Shown one piece after another: positions 7,188 to 15,762 of a DNA stretch of 24,362 bases. Below the pieces are notes generated by a model. The model was given only the letters and a program-made list of their open reading frames with translations, searched no databases and had not been told where the DNA came from. The DNA lies in NCBI GenBank assembly GCA_049646625.1, contig JBARWE010000042.1, positions 1 to 24,362 on the forward strand. The letters run 5' to 3'. The stretch comes from PRO6 sp049646625. Its GTDB lineage: Bacteria; Pseudomonadota; Alphaproteobacteria; Rhizobiales; Xanthobacteraceae. How positions within the stretch are numbered: the first letter of the stretch is position 1; each line of letters opens with the position of its first letter. The position numbers and the translations under genes are program-made.

Positions 7188-7906
7188 GCGAGATGCTGAG
7201 TTTGCGCAGGGTGCAGACCCATATCGGCCGCTACCACATCCTGCACGGCGTCGATTTCGAGGTGCCGGAAGGGCAGACCACGATGCTGCTCGGGCGCAAC
7301 GGCGCCGGCAAGACCACGACGCTGCGTACCATCATGGGGCTGTCGCCGCCGTCGGCCGGCGATATCGTGCTCGACGGCGCGTCCATCGCCCGCGCCGCGA
7401 CGCCGGACATCGCCATGCGCGGCGTCGGCTATGTGCCGGAGACGATGGCGGTGTTCTCCGATCTCACGGTGAAGGAAAACCTCGTGCTGGCGGCGCGCAG
7501 CGGGCCGTTCGACGCCGCGCGGCTCGACTGGATTTTCGGCTTCTTCCCGCCGCTGAAAAAATTCTGGCTGTCGCGCGCCGGCTCTCTGTCGGGCGGGCAG
7601 AAGCAGATGCTATCGATCGCCCGCGCCATCGTCGAGCCGCGCCGGCTGTTGCTGATCGACGAGCCGACCAAGGGGCTGGCGCCGGCCATCGTCGGCGCGC
7701 TGATCGACTGCTTTGCCGAGATCAAGCGCTCCGGTGCGACGATCCTGCTGGTCGAGCAGAACTTTCGCGTCGCCGAGGCAATCGGCGACACGGTCGCGGT
7801 GATGGACAACGGCCGCATCGTGCATCGCGGCGACATGGCGGCGCTGTCGCGCGACGCCGCGTTGCAGGAACGACTGCTCGGACTGAGCCTGGAGGCGCAT
7901 CAATGA
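7184..7906 (+). CDS. livF: ABC transporter ATP-binding protein, LivF type
   Basis: This is the second ATPase subunit of the importer, 240 residues, close to usual LivF length. Walker A is GRNGAGKTT, the ABC signature is LSGGQKQMLSIARA, Walker B is RLLLIDEPTKGLAP, and the H-loop region is ILLVEQNFRVAEAI. GYVPETMAVFSDLTVKENL is the typical Q-loop region. The ATG at 7184 overlaps the preceding stop in an ATGA, and the stop overlaps the next start the same way, which points to translational coupling and equal stoichiometry. It should pair with the LivG-type ATPase as a heterodimer on the cytoplasmic face of the two permeases. Confidence 0.93.
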   Translation: MSEMLSLRRVQTHIGRYHILHGVDFEVPEGQTTMLLGRNGAGKTTTLRTIMGLSPPSAGDIVLDGASIARAATPDIAMRGVGYVPETMAVFSDLTVKENLVLAARSGPFDAARLDWIFGFFPPLKKFWLSRAGSLSGGQKQMLSIARAIVEPRRLLLIDEPTKGLAPAIVGALIDCFAEIKRSGATILLVEQNFRVAEAIGDTVAVMDNGRIVHRGDMAALSRDAALQERLLGLSLEAHQ

Positions 7907-8913
7907 CCGACGTTCCGGCGGGCGAAGCGCTGCCGAAGCCGCCGCTCGACATCGTGCCGCTGCTGCTTCCCGTGGCGCTGGCGCTGGCGGTGATCCCGCT
8001 GATCGGCTCGACCAGCACCTGGGTGACGCTGACGGTGGCGAGCCTCGCCATGGGCATGATGATCTTCATCATGGCGTCGGGCCTGACGCTGGTGTTCGGG
8101 CTGATGGACGTGCTCAATTTCGGCCACGGCGCCTTCATCGCGGTCGGCGCCTATGTCGCGACCCTGATCCTGTTGCCGATGGCGGCGTGGGTGCAGGCGG
8201 ATTCGCTTCTGCTCAACCTCGCCGCAGTGGCACCGGCGGCATTGCTGGCGATGGCGGTGGCGGGCGCGCTTGGCCTGGTGTTCGAGCGCGTGCTGGTGCG
8301 CCCGGTCTACGGCCAGCACTTGAAGCAGATCCTCATCACCATGGGCGGGCTGATCGTCGCCGAACAGGCGCTCTATGCGCTGTGGGGGCCGCAGATCATT
8401 CCGCTGCCGCTGCCGGCAGCGCTGCGCGGCTCCTACGTCATCGGCGATATCGCCATTGCCAAATACCGCCTGCTGGCGATGCTGGTCGGAATGATCGTGT
8501 TCGTCGGCACCATGCTGGTGCTCAACCGCACGAAAATCGGCCTGTTGATCCGCGCCGGCGTCGAGAACCGCGAGATGGTCGAGGCGCTCGGCTATCGCAT
8601 CCGCCGCCTGTTTCTCGGCGTGTTCATGGCCGGCTCCGCGCTTGCCGGGCTTGGCGGGGTGATGTGGGGTCTCTATCGCGAGCAGGTCCACGCCTCGATC
8701 GGCAACGAACTGATGATCCTGGTGTTCATCGTCGTCATCATCGGCGGCTTAGGCTCCGTCACCGGCTGCTTCATCGGCGCCATCCTGGTCGCCATGGTCG
8801 CCAACTACGGCGGCTTCCTGGTGCCGAAGCTGGCGCTCATCTCCGACATCCTCTTGATGGTCGCAATCCTGATGTGGCGGCCGCGCGGCCTTTACGCCGT
8901 GACCAACAGGTGA
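7903..8913 (+). CDS. livH: Branched-chain amino acid type ABC permease, LivH type
   Basis: This is one of two inner-membrane channel subunits of the importer. The 336-residue protein is strongly hydrophobic with about eight predicted membrane segments. It carries the LivH hallmark GLTLVFGLMDVLNFGHG and a later ENREMVEALGYRIRR loop that contacts the ATPase. GGLGSVTGCFIGAILVA lies near the C-terminus. The N-terminus has a short Pro/Leu-rich cytoplasmic stretch before the first helix. The start overlaps the LivF-type stop (ATGA), and its own stop is followed almost immediately by the second permease. A long alternate frame over the second half of this gene, continuous with the next, is a shadow. 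Confidence 0.92.
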   Translation: MTDVPAGEALPKPPLDIVPLLLPVALALAVIPLIGSTSTWVTLTVASLAMGMMIFIMASGLTLVFGLMDVLNFGHGAFIAVGAYVATLILLPMAAWVQADSLLLNLAAVAPAALLAMAVAGALGLVFERVLVRPVYGQHLKQILITMGGLIVAEQALYALWGPQIIPLPLPAALRGSYVIGDIAIAKYRLLAMLVGMIVFVGTMLVLNRTKIGLLIRAGVENREMVEALGYRIRRLFLGVFMAGSALAGLGGVMWGLYREQVHASIGNELMILVFIVVIIGGLGSVTGCFIGAILVAMVANYGGFLVPKLALISDILLMVAILMWRPRGLYAVTNR

Positions 8914-8918
8914 CGCCG

Positions 8919-9980
8919 ATGATGTTGCTTTCCGGCGATCCCCCGCGCAGCCGCGTGCTGACCCTGCTCTTGGTTGTCATCGTGCTGACGCTGGCGCTGA
9001 CGCCGTTCCTGCTTCCCGGCGCCAAGGCGATGAACGTGGCGGCGAAAATCTGCATCTTCGCGGCATTGGTCGCCTCCTACGATCTGCTGCTCGGCTACAC
9101 CGGCACGGTGTCGTTCGCCCATACGATGTTCTACGGCATCGGCAGCTATGCGCTCGCCATCGCGCTGTACGGCATGGGGCCGACATGGAGCGCGGTCGCG
9201 GTCGGGCTGGCGGTCGGGCTGCCGCTCGCGGCGCTGTTGGCGCTCGGCCTCGGGCTGTTCTCACTGCGTGTGCAGACGATCTTCTTCGCCATGATCACGC
9301 TTGCGGTGGCGGCGGCTTTCCTGGTGCTGGCCTCGCAACTATCCTGGCTGACCGGCGGTGAGGACGGCCGCAGCTTTCGCCTGCCCGAACTGTTGCGCCC
9401 CGGCACCGTGCTGATTGCGAAAGACACCTTCGGCTTCGAATTCAACGGCCGCACGCTGACCTACTACATCGTGTTCTTCGGCGCGGCTCTGATGATCCTG
9501 ACACTGCTGCGCATCGTCAACTCGCCGTTCGGCCGCGTCTTGCAGGCGATCCGCGAGAACCGCTTCCGCGCCGAGGCGCTGGGCTATCGCACCGTGTTCC
9601 ACTTAACCTACGCCAACTGCATCGCGGCGCTGATCGCGGCACTGGCTGGCGTGCTCAACGCCCTGTGGCTGCGCTATGCCGGCCCTGATACCTCGCTCTC
9701 CTTCTCGATTATGATCGACATCCTGCTGATGGTGGTGATCGGCGGCATGGGCACGATCTACGGCGCGATCCTGGGCGCCACCATCTTCATCCTGGCGCAG
9801 AACTATCTTCAGGCGCTGATGGGCACCGCCTCGAACGCCGTCGCGGAGATCGGCGTGCCGCTGCTGCCGGGCCTGCTGCATCCCGACCGCTGGCTGTTGT
9901 GGCTCGGCCTGTTGTTCATCGCCAGCGTCTATTTCTTCCCGACTGGCATCGTCGGTCGGCTTCGAGGAGCACGCCGATGA
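8919..9980 (+). CDS. livM: Branched-chain amino acid type ABC permease, LivM type
   Basis: This is the second inner-membrane channel subunit. From the ATG at 8919 the product is 353 residues with about ten hydrophobic segments. It has the LivM features SYDLLLGYTGTVSFAHTMFY and the ATPase-contact loop AIRENRFRAEALGYRT. The start is uncertain by a few codons: a GTG at 8910 overlaps the LivH-type stop as GTGA, and ATGs occur at 8919 and 8922. I prefer 8919 because AGGTGA lies at suitable distance. The frame is open much further upstream, but that part lies inside the previous permease gene. The stop overlaps the hydrolase start (ATGA), tying the hydrolase to the transporter. Confidence 0.9.
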   Translation: MMLLSGDPPRSRVLTLLLVVIVLTLALTPFLLPGAKAMNVAAKICIFAALVASYDLLLGYTGTVSFAHTMFYGIGSYALAIALYGMGPTWSAVAVGLAVGLPLAALLALGLGLFSLRVQTIFFAMITLAVAAAFLVLASQLSWLTGGEDGRSFRLPELLRPGTVLIAKDTFGFEFNGRTLTYYIVFFGAALMILTLLRIVNSPFGRVLQAIRENRFRAEALGYRTVFHLTYANCIAALIAALAGVLNALWLRYAGPDTSLSFSIMIDILLMVVIGGMGTIYGAILGATIFILAQNYLQALMGTASNAVAEIGVPLLPGLLHPDRWLLWLGLLFIASVYFFPTGIVGRLRGARR

Positions 9981-10837
9981 CCGCAACACCAACCTCCCGC
10001 TACATCACGCTCAGTGGTCGCGAGGTGCATTATCTCGAATGGGGCACGCCCGGCCACCCGCCGCTCGTGATGTGGCACGGCGTGGCGCGCCACGCCCGCG
10101 ACTTCGACGACATCGCGAGTGCGATGGCGCCGACGCGCCATATCATCGTGCCAGATACGATCGGCCGGGGTTTTAGCGAATGGAGTCCGGCGCCGGAGAG
10201 CGAATACACCATTGCGTTCTATGTGCAGCAGGCGCGCGAACTGATCGACACCCTCGGCTTCGAGCGCGTCGACTGGCTCGGCACCTCGATGGGCGGCCTC
10301 ATCGCCATCGAGGCGGAAGCCACCATCCTCAAGGGGCGCATCCGTCGCCTGGTACTGAACGACATCGGCCCGGTGGTATCGCAGGCGGCGCTGGAGCGCA
10401 TCCGTGGCTACGCAGCCGCCGCACCAGCACGCTTTTCCCGCATGACCGAACTGGAAGGCTACTTCCGCACCATCTATGCGCCGTTCGGCATCCACGACGA
10501 CACTGAGTGGCGGCGGTTCACCGAGACCTCGATGCGCCGGCTGCCCGACGGCGGTGTGTCGCCGCATTACGACCCGGCGATCAGGGTGCATTTCGACGCG
10601 CTCGCCGGACCGGAGTTGATCGCACGGCAGTGGGACATCTGGGCGAAGCTCGGCTGCGCCATGCTGTGCCTGCGTGGCGAGACCTCCGATCTGCTACTGG
10701 TCGAGGACACCGAGCGGATGATGCGCGACAACCCGCGCTGCAAGGTGGTGACGATCCCCGGCTGCGGCCACGCGCCGGCGCTCAACACGCCAGACCAGAT
10801 CGGACTGGTGGCCGATTTCCTCAACGCCGCCGAATGA
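9977..10837 (+). CDS. Alpha/beta hydrolase coupled to the ABC importer
   Basis: This is a 286-residue soluble alpha/beta-fold hydrolase, with no signal peptide. It has an oxyanion region MWHGVARHARDFDD (about 32-45) and a nucleophile elbow GTSMGG with Ser104. The likely acid is Asp238 in GETSD, and the catalytic His265 is in GCGHAPA. Members of this fold cleave esters, amides, thioesters, C-C bonds or haloalkanes, and the exact reaction cannot be read from the sequence. The gene starts inside the permease stop (ATGA) with GAGGAG upstream, so it is translated with the transporter. The simplest idea is that it hydrolyses the imported compound in the cytoplasm. Family is secure, substrate unknown. 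Confidence 0.9.
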   Translation: MTATPTSRYITLSGREVHYLEWGTPGHPPLVMWHGVARHARDFDDIASAMAPTRHIIVPDTIGRGFSEWSPAPESEYTIAFYVQQARELIDTLGFERVDWLGTSMGGLIAIEAEATILKGRIRRLVLNDIGPVVSQAALERIRGYAAAAPARFSRMTELEGYFRTIYAPFGIHDDTEWRRFTETSMRRLPDGGVSPHYDPAIRVHFDALAGPELIARQWDIWAKLGCAMLCLRGETSDLLLVEDTERMMRDNPRCKVVTIPGCGHAPALNTPDQIGLVADFLNAAE

Positions 10838-10914
10838 GCCGTAGCGGATCGTTGCCGGCCAGCCGCCTTGCGAGAAAACGTTCATAGCGCCGCGGCCCAT
10901 GTTCATAGCAGATA

Positions 10915-10944
10915 TGGCCTGCGAGGCCAGACGCGCGGCGTCTG
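10915..10944 (+). other. Two adjoining GC hairpins after the ABC/hydrolase operon
   Basis: TGGCCT (10915-10920) pairs with AGGCCA (10924-10929), and CAGACGC (10928-10934) pairs with GCGTCTG (10938-10944). Both have a GCG loop and they share two bases. They lie 77 bases after the hydrolase stop. There is no T-tract, so they may be a weak or Rho-assisted terminator or simply chance structure. The 9-mer GTTCATAGC occurs twice just upstream (10880-10888 and 10901-10909), 21 bases apart. Confidence 0.35.
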
Positions 10945-11030
10945 CATCGCCGCCCCGCGTGCCGCCCCCTTGCCATTTGCCGCGGGAGGCGTCAGTTTTC
11001 ATGCAATCGCATTGAAATCGGATACCCACC

Positions 11031-12134
11031 ATGCCTGACCAGAATCCGCTGCTTGCTCCTTTCGCTCTCGGCCCGCTGACACTGCCCAACCGCATCGTCA
11101 TGGCGCCGCTGACACGCAACCGCGCCGCCGCCGGCGAAATCCCCGGCCCGCTTGCCGTCGAGTATTACGGCCAGCGCGCCTCCGCCGGGCTGCTGATCAC
11201 CGAAGCGAGCCAGATCTCGCAACAGGGCCAAGGCTATCAGGATACGCCGGGAATCTTCTCATCCGAACAGATCGAGGGCTGGCGCAAGGTGACCGAGCGC
11301 GTCCATGCCGAAGGCGGCCGCATCTTCATCCAGCTCTGGCATGTCGGGCGCGTCTCGCATGTGAGCCTGCAACCGGGCGGCGGTGCGCCGGTCGCGCCGT
11401 CCGCGATCCGTGCAAACACCAAAACATTCGTCAGCGGAAAATTCACCGAGGTGTCCGAGCCGCGCGCGCTGGCGCTCGATGAAATCCCCGGCATCATCGA
11501 CGATTACCGCCGCGCCGCCGCCAATGCCCGCAAGGCCGGCTTCGACGGCGTGGAAATCCACGGCGCCAACGGCTACCTGCTCGACCAGTTCGTCAAGGAC
11601 GGCGCCAACGCGCGCAGCGATGCCTATGGCGGCGGAATCGAGAACCGCGCCCGGCTGATGCTGGAGGTGGCCGAAGCGGTCGCGAAGGAAATCGGCCCTG
11701 AGCGCACCGGCATCCGCCTCTCGCCAGTGACGCCGGCCAACGACGTCTCGGACAGCAACCCGCAGCCGCTGTTCGATTACATCGCCGATCGCTTAAGCGC
11801 GCTCGGCCTCGTCTACATCCACGTCATCGAGGGCGCGACCGGCGGCCCGCGCGACAACGCGCCGTTCGACTATGCGAGCCTGCGCCGCCGCTTCAACGGC
11901 GCCTACATCGCCAACAATGGCTACACGCGCGAGCTTGCGCTAGCCGCGCTGGCCGCGGACAAGGCCGACCTGATCGCGTTCGGTAAGCCGTTCATCGCCA
12001 ATCCCGACCTGGTGGAGCGGCTGAAGCGCAACGCGGCCCTCAACGAGCCGGACAAGGCAACCTTCTACGGCGGCGGCGCCAAGGGCTATACCGACTATCC
12101 GCGGCTTGCCGACACGCTCGACGCCGCGCAGTAG
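11031..12134 (+). CDS. Old Yellow Enzyme family alkene reductase (NemA-like)
   Basis: This is a cytoplasmic FMN-dependent ene-reductase that reduces activated C=C bonds (enones, maleimides, nitro compounds) with NAD(P)H. The 367-residue product is a single TIM-barrel domain of normal NemA length. It opens with LLAPFALGPLTLPNRIVMAP. The catalytic motif is HGANGYL, with His177 and Asn180 as substrate-binding residues and Tyr182 as proton donor. DGANARSDAYGGGIENRARL follows it shortly after. The C-terminal FMN phosphate region includes ANNGYTRE and DLIAFGKPFIANPDLV. It stands alone, 193 bases after the hydrolase, and ends 6 bases from the convergent glpD stop. The ribosome site is weak. The physiological substrate is unknown. 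Confidence 0.93.
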   Translation: MPDQNPLLAPFALGPLTLPNRIVMAPLTRNRAAAGEIPGPLAVEYYGQRASAGLLITEASQISQQGQGYQDTPGIFSSEQIEGWRKVTERVHAEGGRIFIQLWHVGRVSHVSLQPGGGAPVAPSAIRANTKTFVSGKFTEVSEPRALALDEIPGIIDDYRRAAANARKAGFDGVEIHGANGYLLDQFVKDGANARSDAYGGGIENRARLMLEVAEAVAKEIGPERTGIRLSPVTPANDVSDSNPQPLFDYIADRLSALGLVYIHVIEGATGGPRDNAPFDYASLRRRFNGAYIANNGYTRELALAALAADKADLIAFGKPFIANPDLVERLKRNAALNEPDKATFYGGGAKGYTDYPRLADTLDAAQ

Positions 12135-12140
12135 GCAAAC

Positions 12141-13649
12141 TCAGCCGCTGGCGGAAACGCGGCGCCGGGCCATCCAGACCTCCAGCGCCGCGATCTGCGC
12201 CGCGGTCAGGCGCAGGCCGAGCTTGGAACGCCGCCACACCACGTCGGCGGCGCTCACCGCCCATTCTTCCGCCATGAGGTAGGCGACCTCGGCAGCGGAC
12301 AGCCCCGCGCCGAACGATTCGCCAAGCCCGTCGAACGTGCGCGCGCGGCCAAGCCAGTCACGCGCCCGCGTGCCGTAGGCGTGGGCGATGCGCGATACGT
12401 CAGCGGCCGAAAGAAACGGATAGTCGCGGGCCAATTCATCCGCAAACGCAGCGAACGCCGTGACCTCGATATCGCCGCCAGGCAGCGCCGCATCGGCGGT
12501 CCAGCCGGCCTTTCGCCTGTCGCCGTCAAGCAGCGGCGCAAGCCGCTCAAGCGCTGCCTCCGCGAGCCGCCGGTAGGTGGTGATCTTGCCGCCGAACACG
12601 GAGAGCAGCGGCGCGCCGTCGGCAACGTCCAGCTCCAGCACATAGTCGCGCGTCGCCGCGCGCGCCTCGCTGGCACCGTCATCATAGAGCGGGCGCACCC
12701 CGGCATAGCTCCACACCACGTCGGCCGGCGTGACCGGCTTCGCCAGATAATCGCTGGCCGAGCGGCACAGATAATCGATTTCCTCCGCTGTGGCCGCAAC
12801 CTTTGCCGGGTCGCCCTCGTAGTCGCGATCGGTGGTGCCGATCAACGTAAAGTCGCCCTGATAGGGAATGACGAAGACGATGCGCCCATCGGCGTTCTGG
12901 AACGTATAGGCGCGGTCGTGCGTGTAAAGGCGCGGCACCACGATGTGCGAACCCTGCACCAGCCGGACATGCGCCCTGGCGCGGATGCCGGTGCCGCGCG
13001 CCAGCACGTCCTCGACCCATGGCCCGCCGGCATTGATCACCGCGCGCGCCGCGATCGTATCGCGCGCGCCGGTCACGGTGTCTTCCAGCGTGACCTGCCA
13101 GCTTCCGTTTCGCGGCTCAAGCGCGACGGCGCGACAGCGGGTGCGGATCGAGGCGCCGCGCGCACGCGCATCGACGGCGTTGAGTACCACCAGCCGCGCG
13201 TCGTCTACGAAGCAATCGGAATATTCGAAGCCGCGCATGAAACGGCCAGCCCGCAACGGCGTGCCGACGTCCTCGCGCGACAGGTCGCGGGTGCGCGTCG
13301 GCGGCAACAGCTTGCGGCCGCCGATATGGTCGTAGAGAAACAGGCCGAGCCGCAACAGCCAGGCCGGCCGCAGGCCGTCGTGATGCGGCAGCACGAACCG
13401 CAGCGGCCGCACAAGGTGCGGCGCGATCCGCCGCAGCACCTCGCGCTCGGTGAGCGCCTCGCGCACCAGCCGGAATTCGTAGAACTCCAGATAGCGCAAG
13501 CCCCCATGCACCAGCTTGCTCGACATCGACGAGGTGCCGCTGGCGAGATCGTTCATCTCGATGAGCGCGACCGAATACCCCCGCCCCGCCGCATCGCGCG
13601 CGATCCCGCAGCCGTTGACGCCGCCGCCGATGATCGCAAGGTCAAACAC
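12141..13649 (-). CDS. glpD: Glycerol-3-phosphate dehydrogenase (FAD)
   Basis: GlpD oxidises sn-glycerol 3-phosphate to dihydroxyacetone phosphate and passes electrons to quinone at the inner membrane. From a GTG at 13649 the product is 502 residues, matching the family. The FAD motif is IIGGGVNGCGIARDAAGRG at residues 6-24, followed by LASGTSSMSSKLVHGGLRYL. The C-terminal third is the DAO_C/GlpD helical domain. The GTG gives a conventional short N-terminus. The frame is open further upstream with ATGs, but those lie inside the preceding gene and add non-conserved sequence. It overlaps the FadJ-like stop by 8 bases, so it is translationally coupled to beta-oxidation genes, an unusual position. 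No glpR or glpK is nearby. Confidence 0.93.
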   Translation of the reverse strand: MFDLAIIGGGVNGCGIARDAAGRGYSVALIEMNDLASGTSSMSSKLVHGGLRYLEFYEFRLVREALTEREVLRRIAPHLVRPLRFVLPHHDGLRPAWLLRLGLFLYDHIGGRKLLPPTRTRDLSREDVGTPLRAGRFMRGFEYSDCFVDDARLVVLNAVDARARGASIRTRCRAVALEPRNGSWQVTLEDTVTGARDTIAARAVINAGGPWVEDVLARGTGIRARAHVRLVQGSHIVVPRLYTHDRAYTFQNADGRIVFVIPYQGDFTLIGTTDRDYEGDPAKVAATAEEIDYLCRSASDYLAKPVTPADVVWSYAGVRPLYDDGASEARAATRDYVLELDVADGAPLLSVFGGKITTYRRLAEAALERLAPLLDGDRRKAGWTADAALPGGDIEVTAFAAFADELARDYPFLSAADVSRIAHAYGTRARDWLGRARTFDGLGESFGAGLSAAEVAYLMAEEWAVSAADVVWRRSKLGLRLTAAQIAALEVWMARRRVSASG

Positions 13650-15762
13650 CGGTGTCGTTCCGCGGGCCGAGGCTCTCCCACCCGGCATCGGGCGTGAACC
13701 GCGCGCCGAAGCGCTGGGCGAGGTTGCGCAGCGTTCGCGCCACGTCATCGACGCCGCGTGTGCGCGCATAATGCAGCGGGCCGCCACGGAACGGCGCGAA
13801 GCCGGTGCCGAAGATCATCGCGCCGTCGATGACGTCGACATCCTCGACCAGCCCTTCGCGCAAGGCGGTGACCGCCACATTGGCCATCGGCAAAATCAGC
13901 CGATCGATCATGTCCTGGGTCGGCTCGGCCACGGTGGTCATCGCCGCCGATTTGTCGGCGCGGCCGTTCTTCCACGCATAGAAGCCGCGACCGGACTTGC
14001 GGCCCAGTTCGCCGCGCGCGATCTTGTCGCGCAGCCACGCCGGCGGTGCCGGCAGCGTGTCGCCGAGTTTGGCGCGCAGCATGTCGCCGACGGCAAGGCA
14101 GATGTCGAGGCCGACCTGGTCGGCGAGTTCGATCGGCCCCATCGGCATGCCGAATTTTTCCGCCGCCGCATCGATCACCGTCTTGTCGATGCCCTCGTCG
14201 AGCATCAGCATCGCCTCGAGCATGTAAGGCGTCAGCGCGCGGTTGACGAGAAAACCCGGCGCGCTTTTCACCGGCAGCGGCAGGCGGTCGATGGCGCCGA
14301 CGAAGGCGCGCGCCGCCGCCAGCACATTCGCATCGGTGCAGTCGTGGCTCACCACCTCGACCAGCGGCAACCGCGACACCGGGTTGAAAAAGTGCAAGCC
14401 CACCAGCCGCTGCGGCGCGGCCAGCCCCTCGCGCAGGTCTTGCAGCGGAATCCCCGACGTGTTGGTGGCGAGAATGGCGCTGGTCTTCATGCGCGGCTCG
14501 ATGGCAGCATAGATCGCGCGCTTGAGATCGAGGTTTTCCGACACCGCCTCGATGACGAGGTCGGCGTGGCGCACGCCATCACCGGCCAGATCCGGCACCA
14601 AGCGGTCAAACGCATCGCGTACCTTGATACGGCTGCGGATGGTCTTGTCGTAAAGCGAAGCGGCACGCTTGAGCGCGGCGGCAATCGGCTCGGGTTTCAT
14701 GTCGGCGAGCGTGACGTAAAATCCCTGCCGCGCGCACCATGCCGCGATGTCGCCGCCCATCGCGCCGGCGCCAATCACATGCACGCGCCGGATAGGATTG
14801 TCGCCGGCACCAAGCTTCTTCATTCGCTCGCGCAAGGCGAATACGCGGATCAGGTTCTGCGCGGTCGGCGTCACCATCAGCGCGGCGAACGAGCGCTGCT
14901 CGGCGGCAAGCATGTTCGCCCTGTCGTCGCCGTGGGTTTCCCAAAGATCGATCAGCGCATAAGGCGCGGGATAATGCTCCTTCGGCGCGCGCTTGGCGGC
15001 AGCGGCCCGCATGCGGCCGGCAAGGAAGCGCCGCGCCGGCCCGCGATTGAGCGCCCATACGACGGGCGACGGCCTCGCCCGCTTCAGCCGGCCAAACACC
15101 GCGTCCCTCACGGCATTCCTGACATGGCGCTCCTCGGTCACTGCATCGACCACCCCGAGCGCGCGTGCTTTCTTCGCATCCACGGTCTTGCCGGTCAGCA
15201 TCAGGTCCATCGCCCGCACGGGATTGACGAGGCGGGTGAAGCGGACGGTGCCGCCAAGCCCCGGATGCAGCCCGAGCATCACCTCGGGAAAACCGAAGCG
15301 CGCGCCCGCGATGGCGATCCGCGCGGTGCAAGCCAGCGCGATCTCCAGCCCGCCGCCGAGACAGAAGCCGTGGATCACCGCGACGGTGGGGCTGCGCAGC
15401 GCCTCGAAGCGATCGACCACCGCATGCGCCCGGCGAATCTCCGCCTCGACGGCATGGGCGTCGGCGGCGCCGCGAAAGGCATTGACGTCGGCACCGGCGA
15501 TGAAGCCGGACGGCTTGGCCGAGCGGATGACGAGGCCGGCCGGGCGCTCGCGCTCAAGCTCCGTCAGTACGGCGTCGAACTCCTCCAGCACCTCAGCCGA
15601 CAACGTGTTGGCGCTTTCGCCCGCACGGTCGAACACCAGCCACGCGATGCCGTCTTCGTCGCGCGCCAGGCGGAAGTGACGGTAAGGGCCAGCCTCCGCC
15701 GGCGGCCCCAGTTCCAGTACGCAATCCTTGAAGACACTCATGATGGGCGCGCGCATGGTCAT
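13642..15762 (-). CDS. fadJ: Bifunctional enoyl-CoA hydratase / 3-hydroxyacyl-CoA dehydrogenase (FadJ-like)
   Basis: This enzyme carries out two steps of fatty-acid beta-oxidation: hydration of trans-2-enoyl-CoA and NAD-dependent oxidation of 3-hydroxyacyl-CoA. The 706-residue product has an N-terminal crotonase domain (about 30-220) with both expected glutamates, Glu140 in GGGLEIA and Glu160 in FPEVMLG. It also has an NAD-binding domain from about 325 (VIGAGAMGG, 329-337) and catalytic His457 in GLHFFNPV. Two C-terminal 3HCDH domains follow (SAPGFLVNRALTPYMLEA). The length matches FadJ/FadB alpha subunits. The ATG at 15762 overlaps the thiolase stop (ATGA); an ATG at 15741 is an alternative. 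FadJ versus FadB type cannot be settled here. Confidence 0.92.
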   Translation of the reverse strand: MTMRAPIMSVFKDCVLELGPPAEAGPYRHFRLARDEDGIAWLVFDRAGESANTLSAEVLEEFDAVLTELERERPAGLVIRSAKPSGFIAGADVNAFRGAADAHAVEAEIRRAHAVVDRFEALRSPTVAVIHGFCLGGGLEIALACTARIAIAGARFGFPEVMLGLHPGLGGTVRFTRLVNPVRAMDLMLTGKTVDAKKARALGVVDAVTEERHVRNAVRDAVFGRLKRARPSPVVWALNRGPARRFLAGRMRAAAAKRAPKEHYPAPYALIDLWETHGDDRANMLAAEQRSFAALMVTPTAQNLIRVFALRERMKKLGAGDNPIRRVHVIGAGAMGGDIAAWCARQGFYVTLADMKPEPIAAALKRAASLYDKTIRSRIKVRDAFDRLVPDLAGDGVRHADLVIEAVSENLDLKRAIYAAIEPRMKTSAILATNTSGIPLQDLREGLAAPQRLVGLHFFNPVSRLPLVEVVSHDCTDANVLAAARAFVGAIDRLPLPVKSAPGFLVNRALTPYMLEAMLMLDEGIDKTVIDAAAEKFGMPMGPIELADQVGLDICLAVGDMLRAKLGDTLPAPPAWLRDKIARGELGRKSGRGFYAWKNGRADKSAAMTTVAEPTQDMIDRLILPMANVAVTALREGLVEDVDVIDGAMIFGTGFAPFRGGPLHYARTRGVDDVARTLRNLAQRFGARFTPDAGWESLGPRNDTGV

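Noticed and set aside
8187..8918. Possible N-terminal extension of the LivM-type permease into the LivH-type gene
   Set aside because: The frame is open, but the translated sequence is Arg- and Gly-rich and not membrane-like, and it overlaps LivH coding sequence. The permease sequence begins only near 8919.
13650..13787. N-terminal extension of GlpD by up to 46 residues
   Set aside because: The extension lies wholly within the FadJ-like gene, is Arg- and Ser-rich, and precedes the normal FAD-motif N-terminus. The GTG at 13649 gives the family's usual length.
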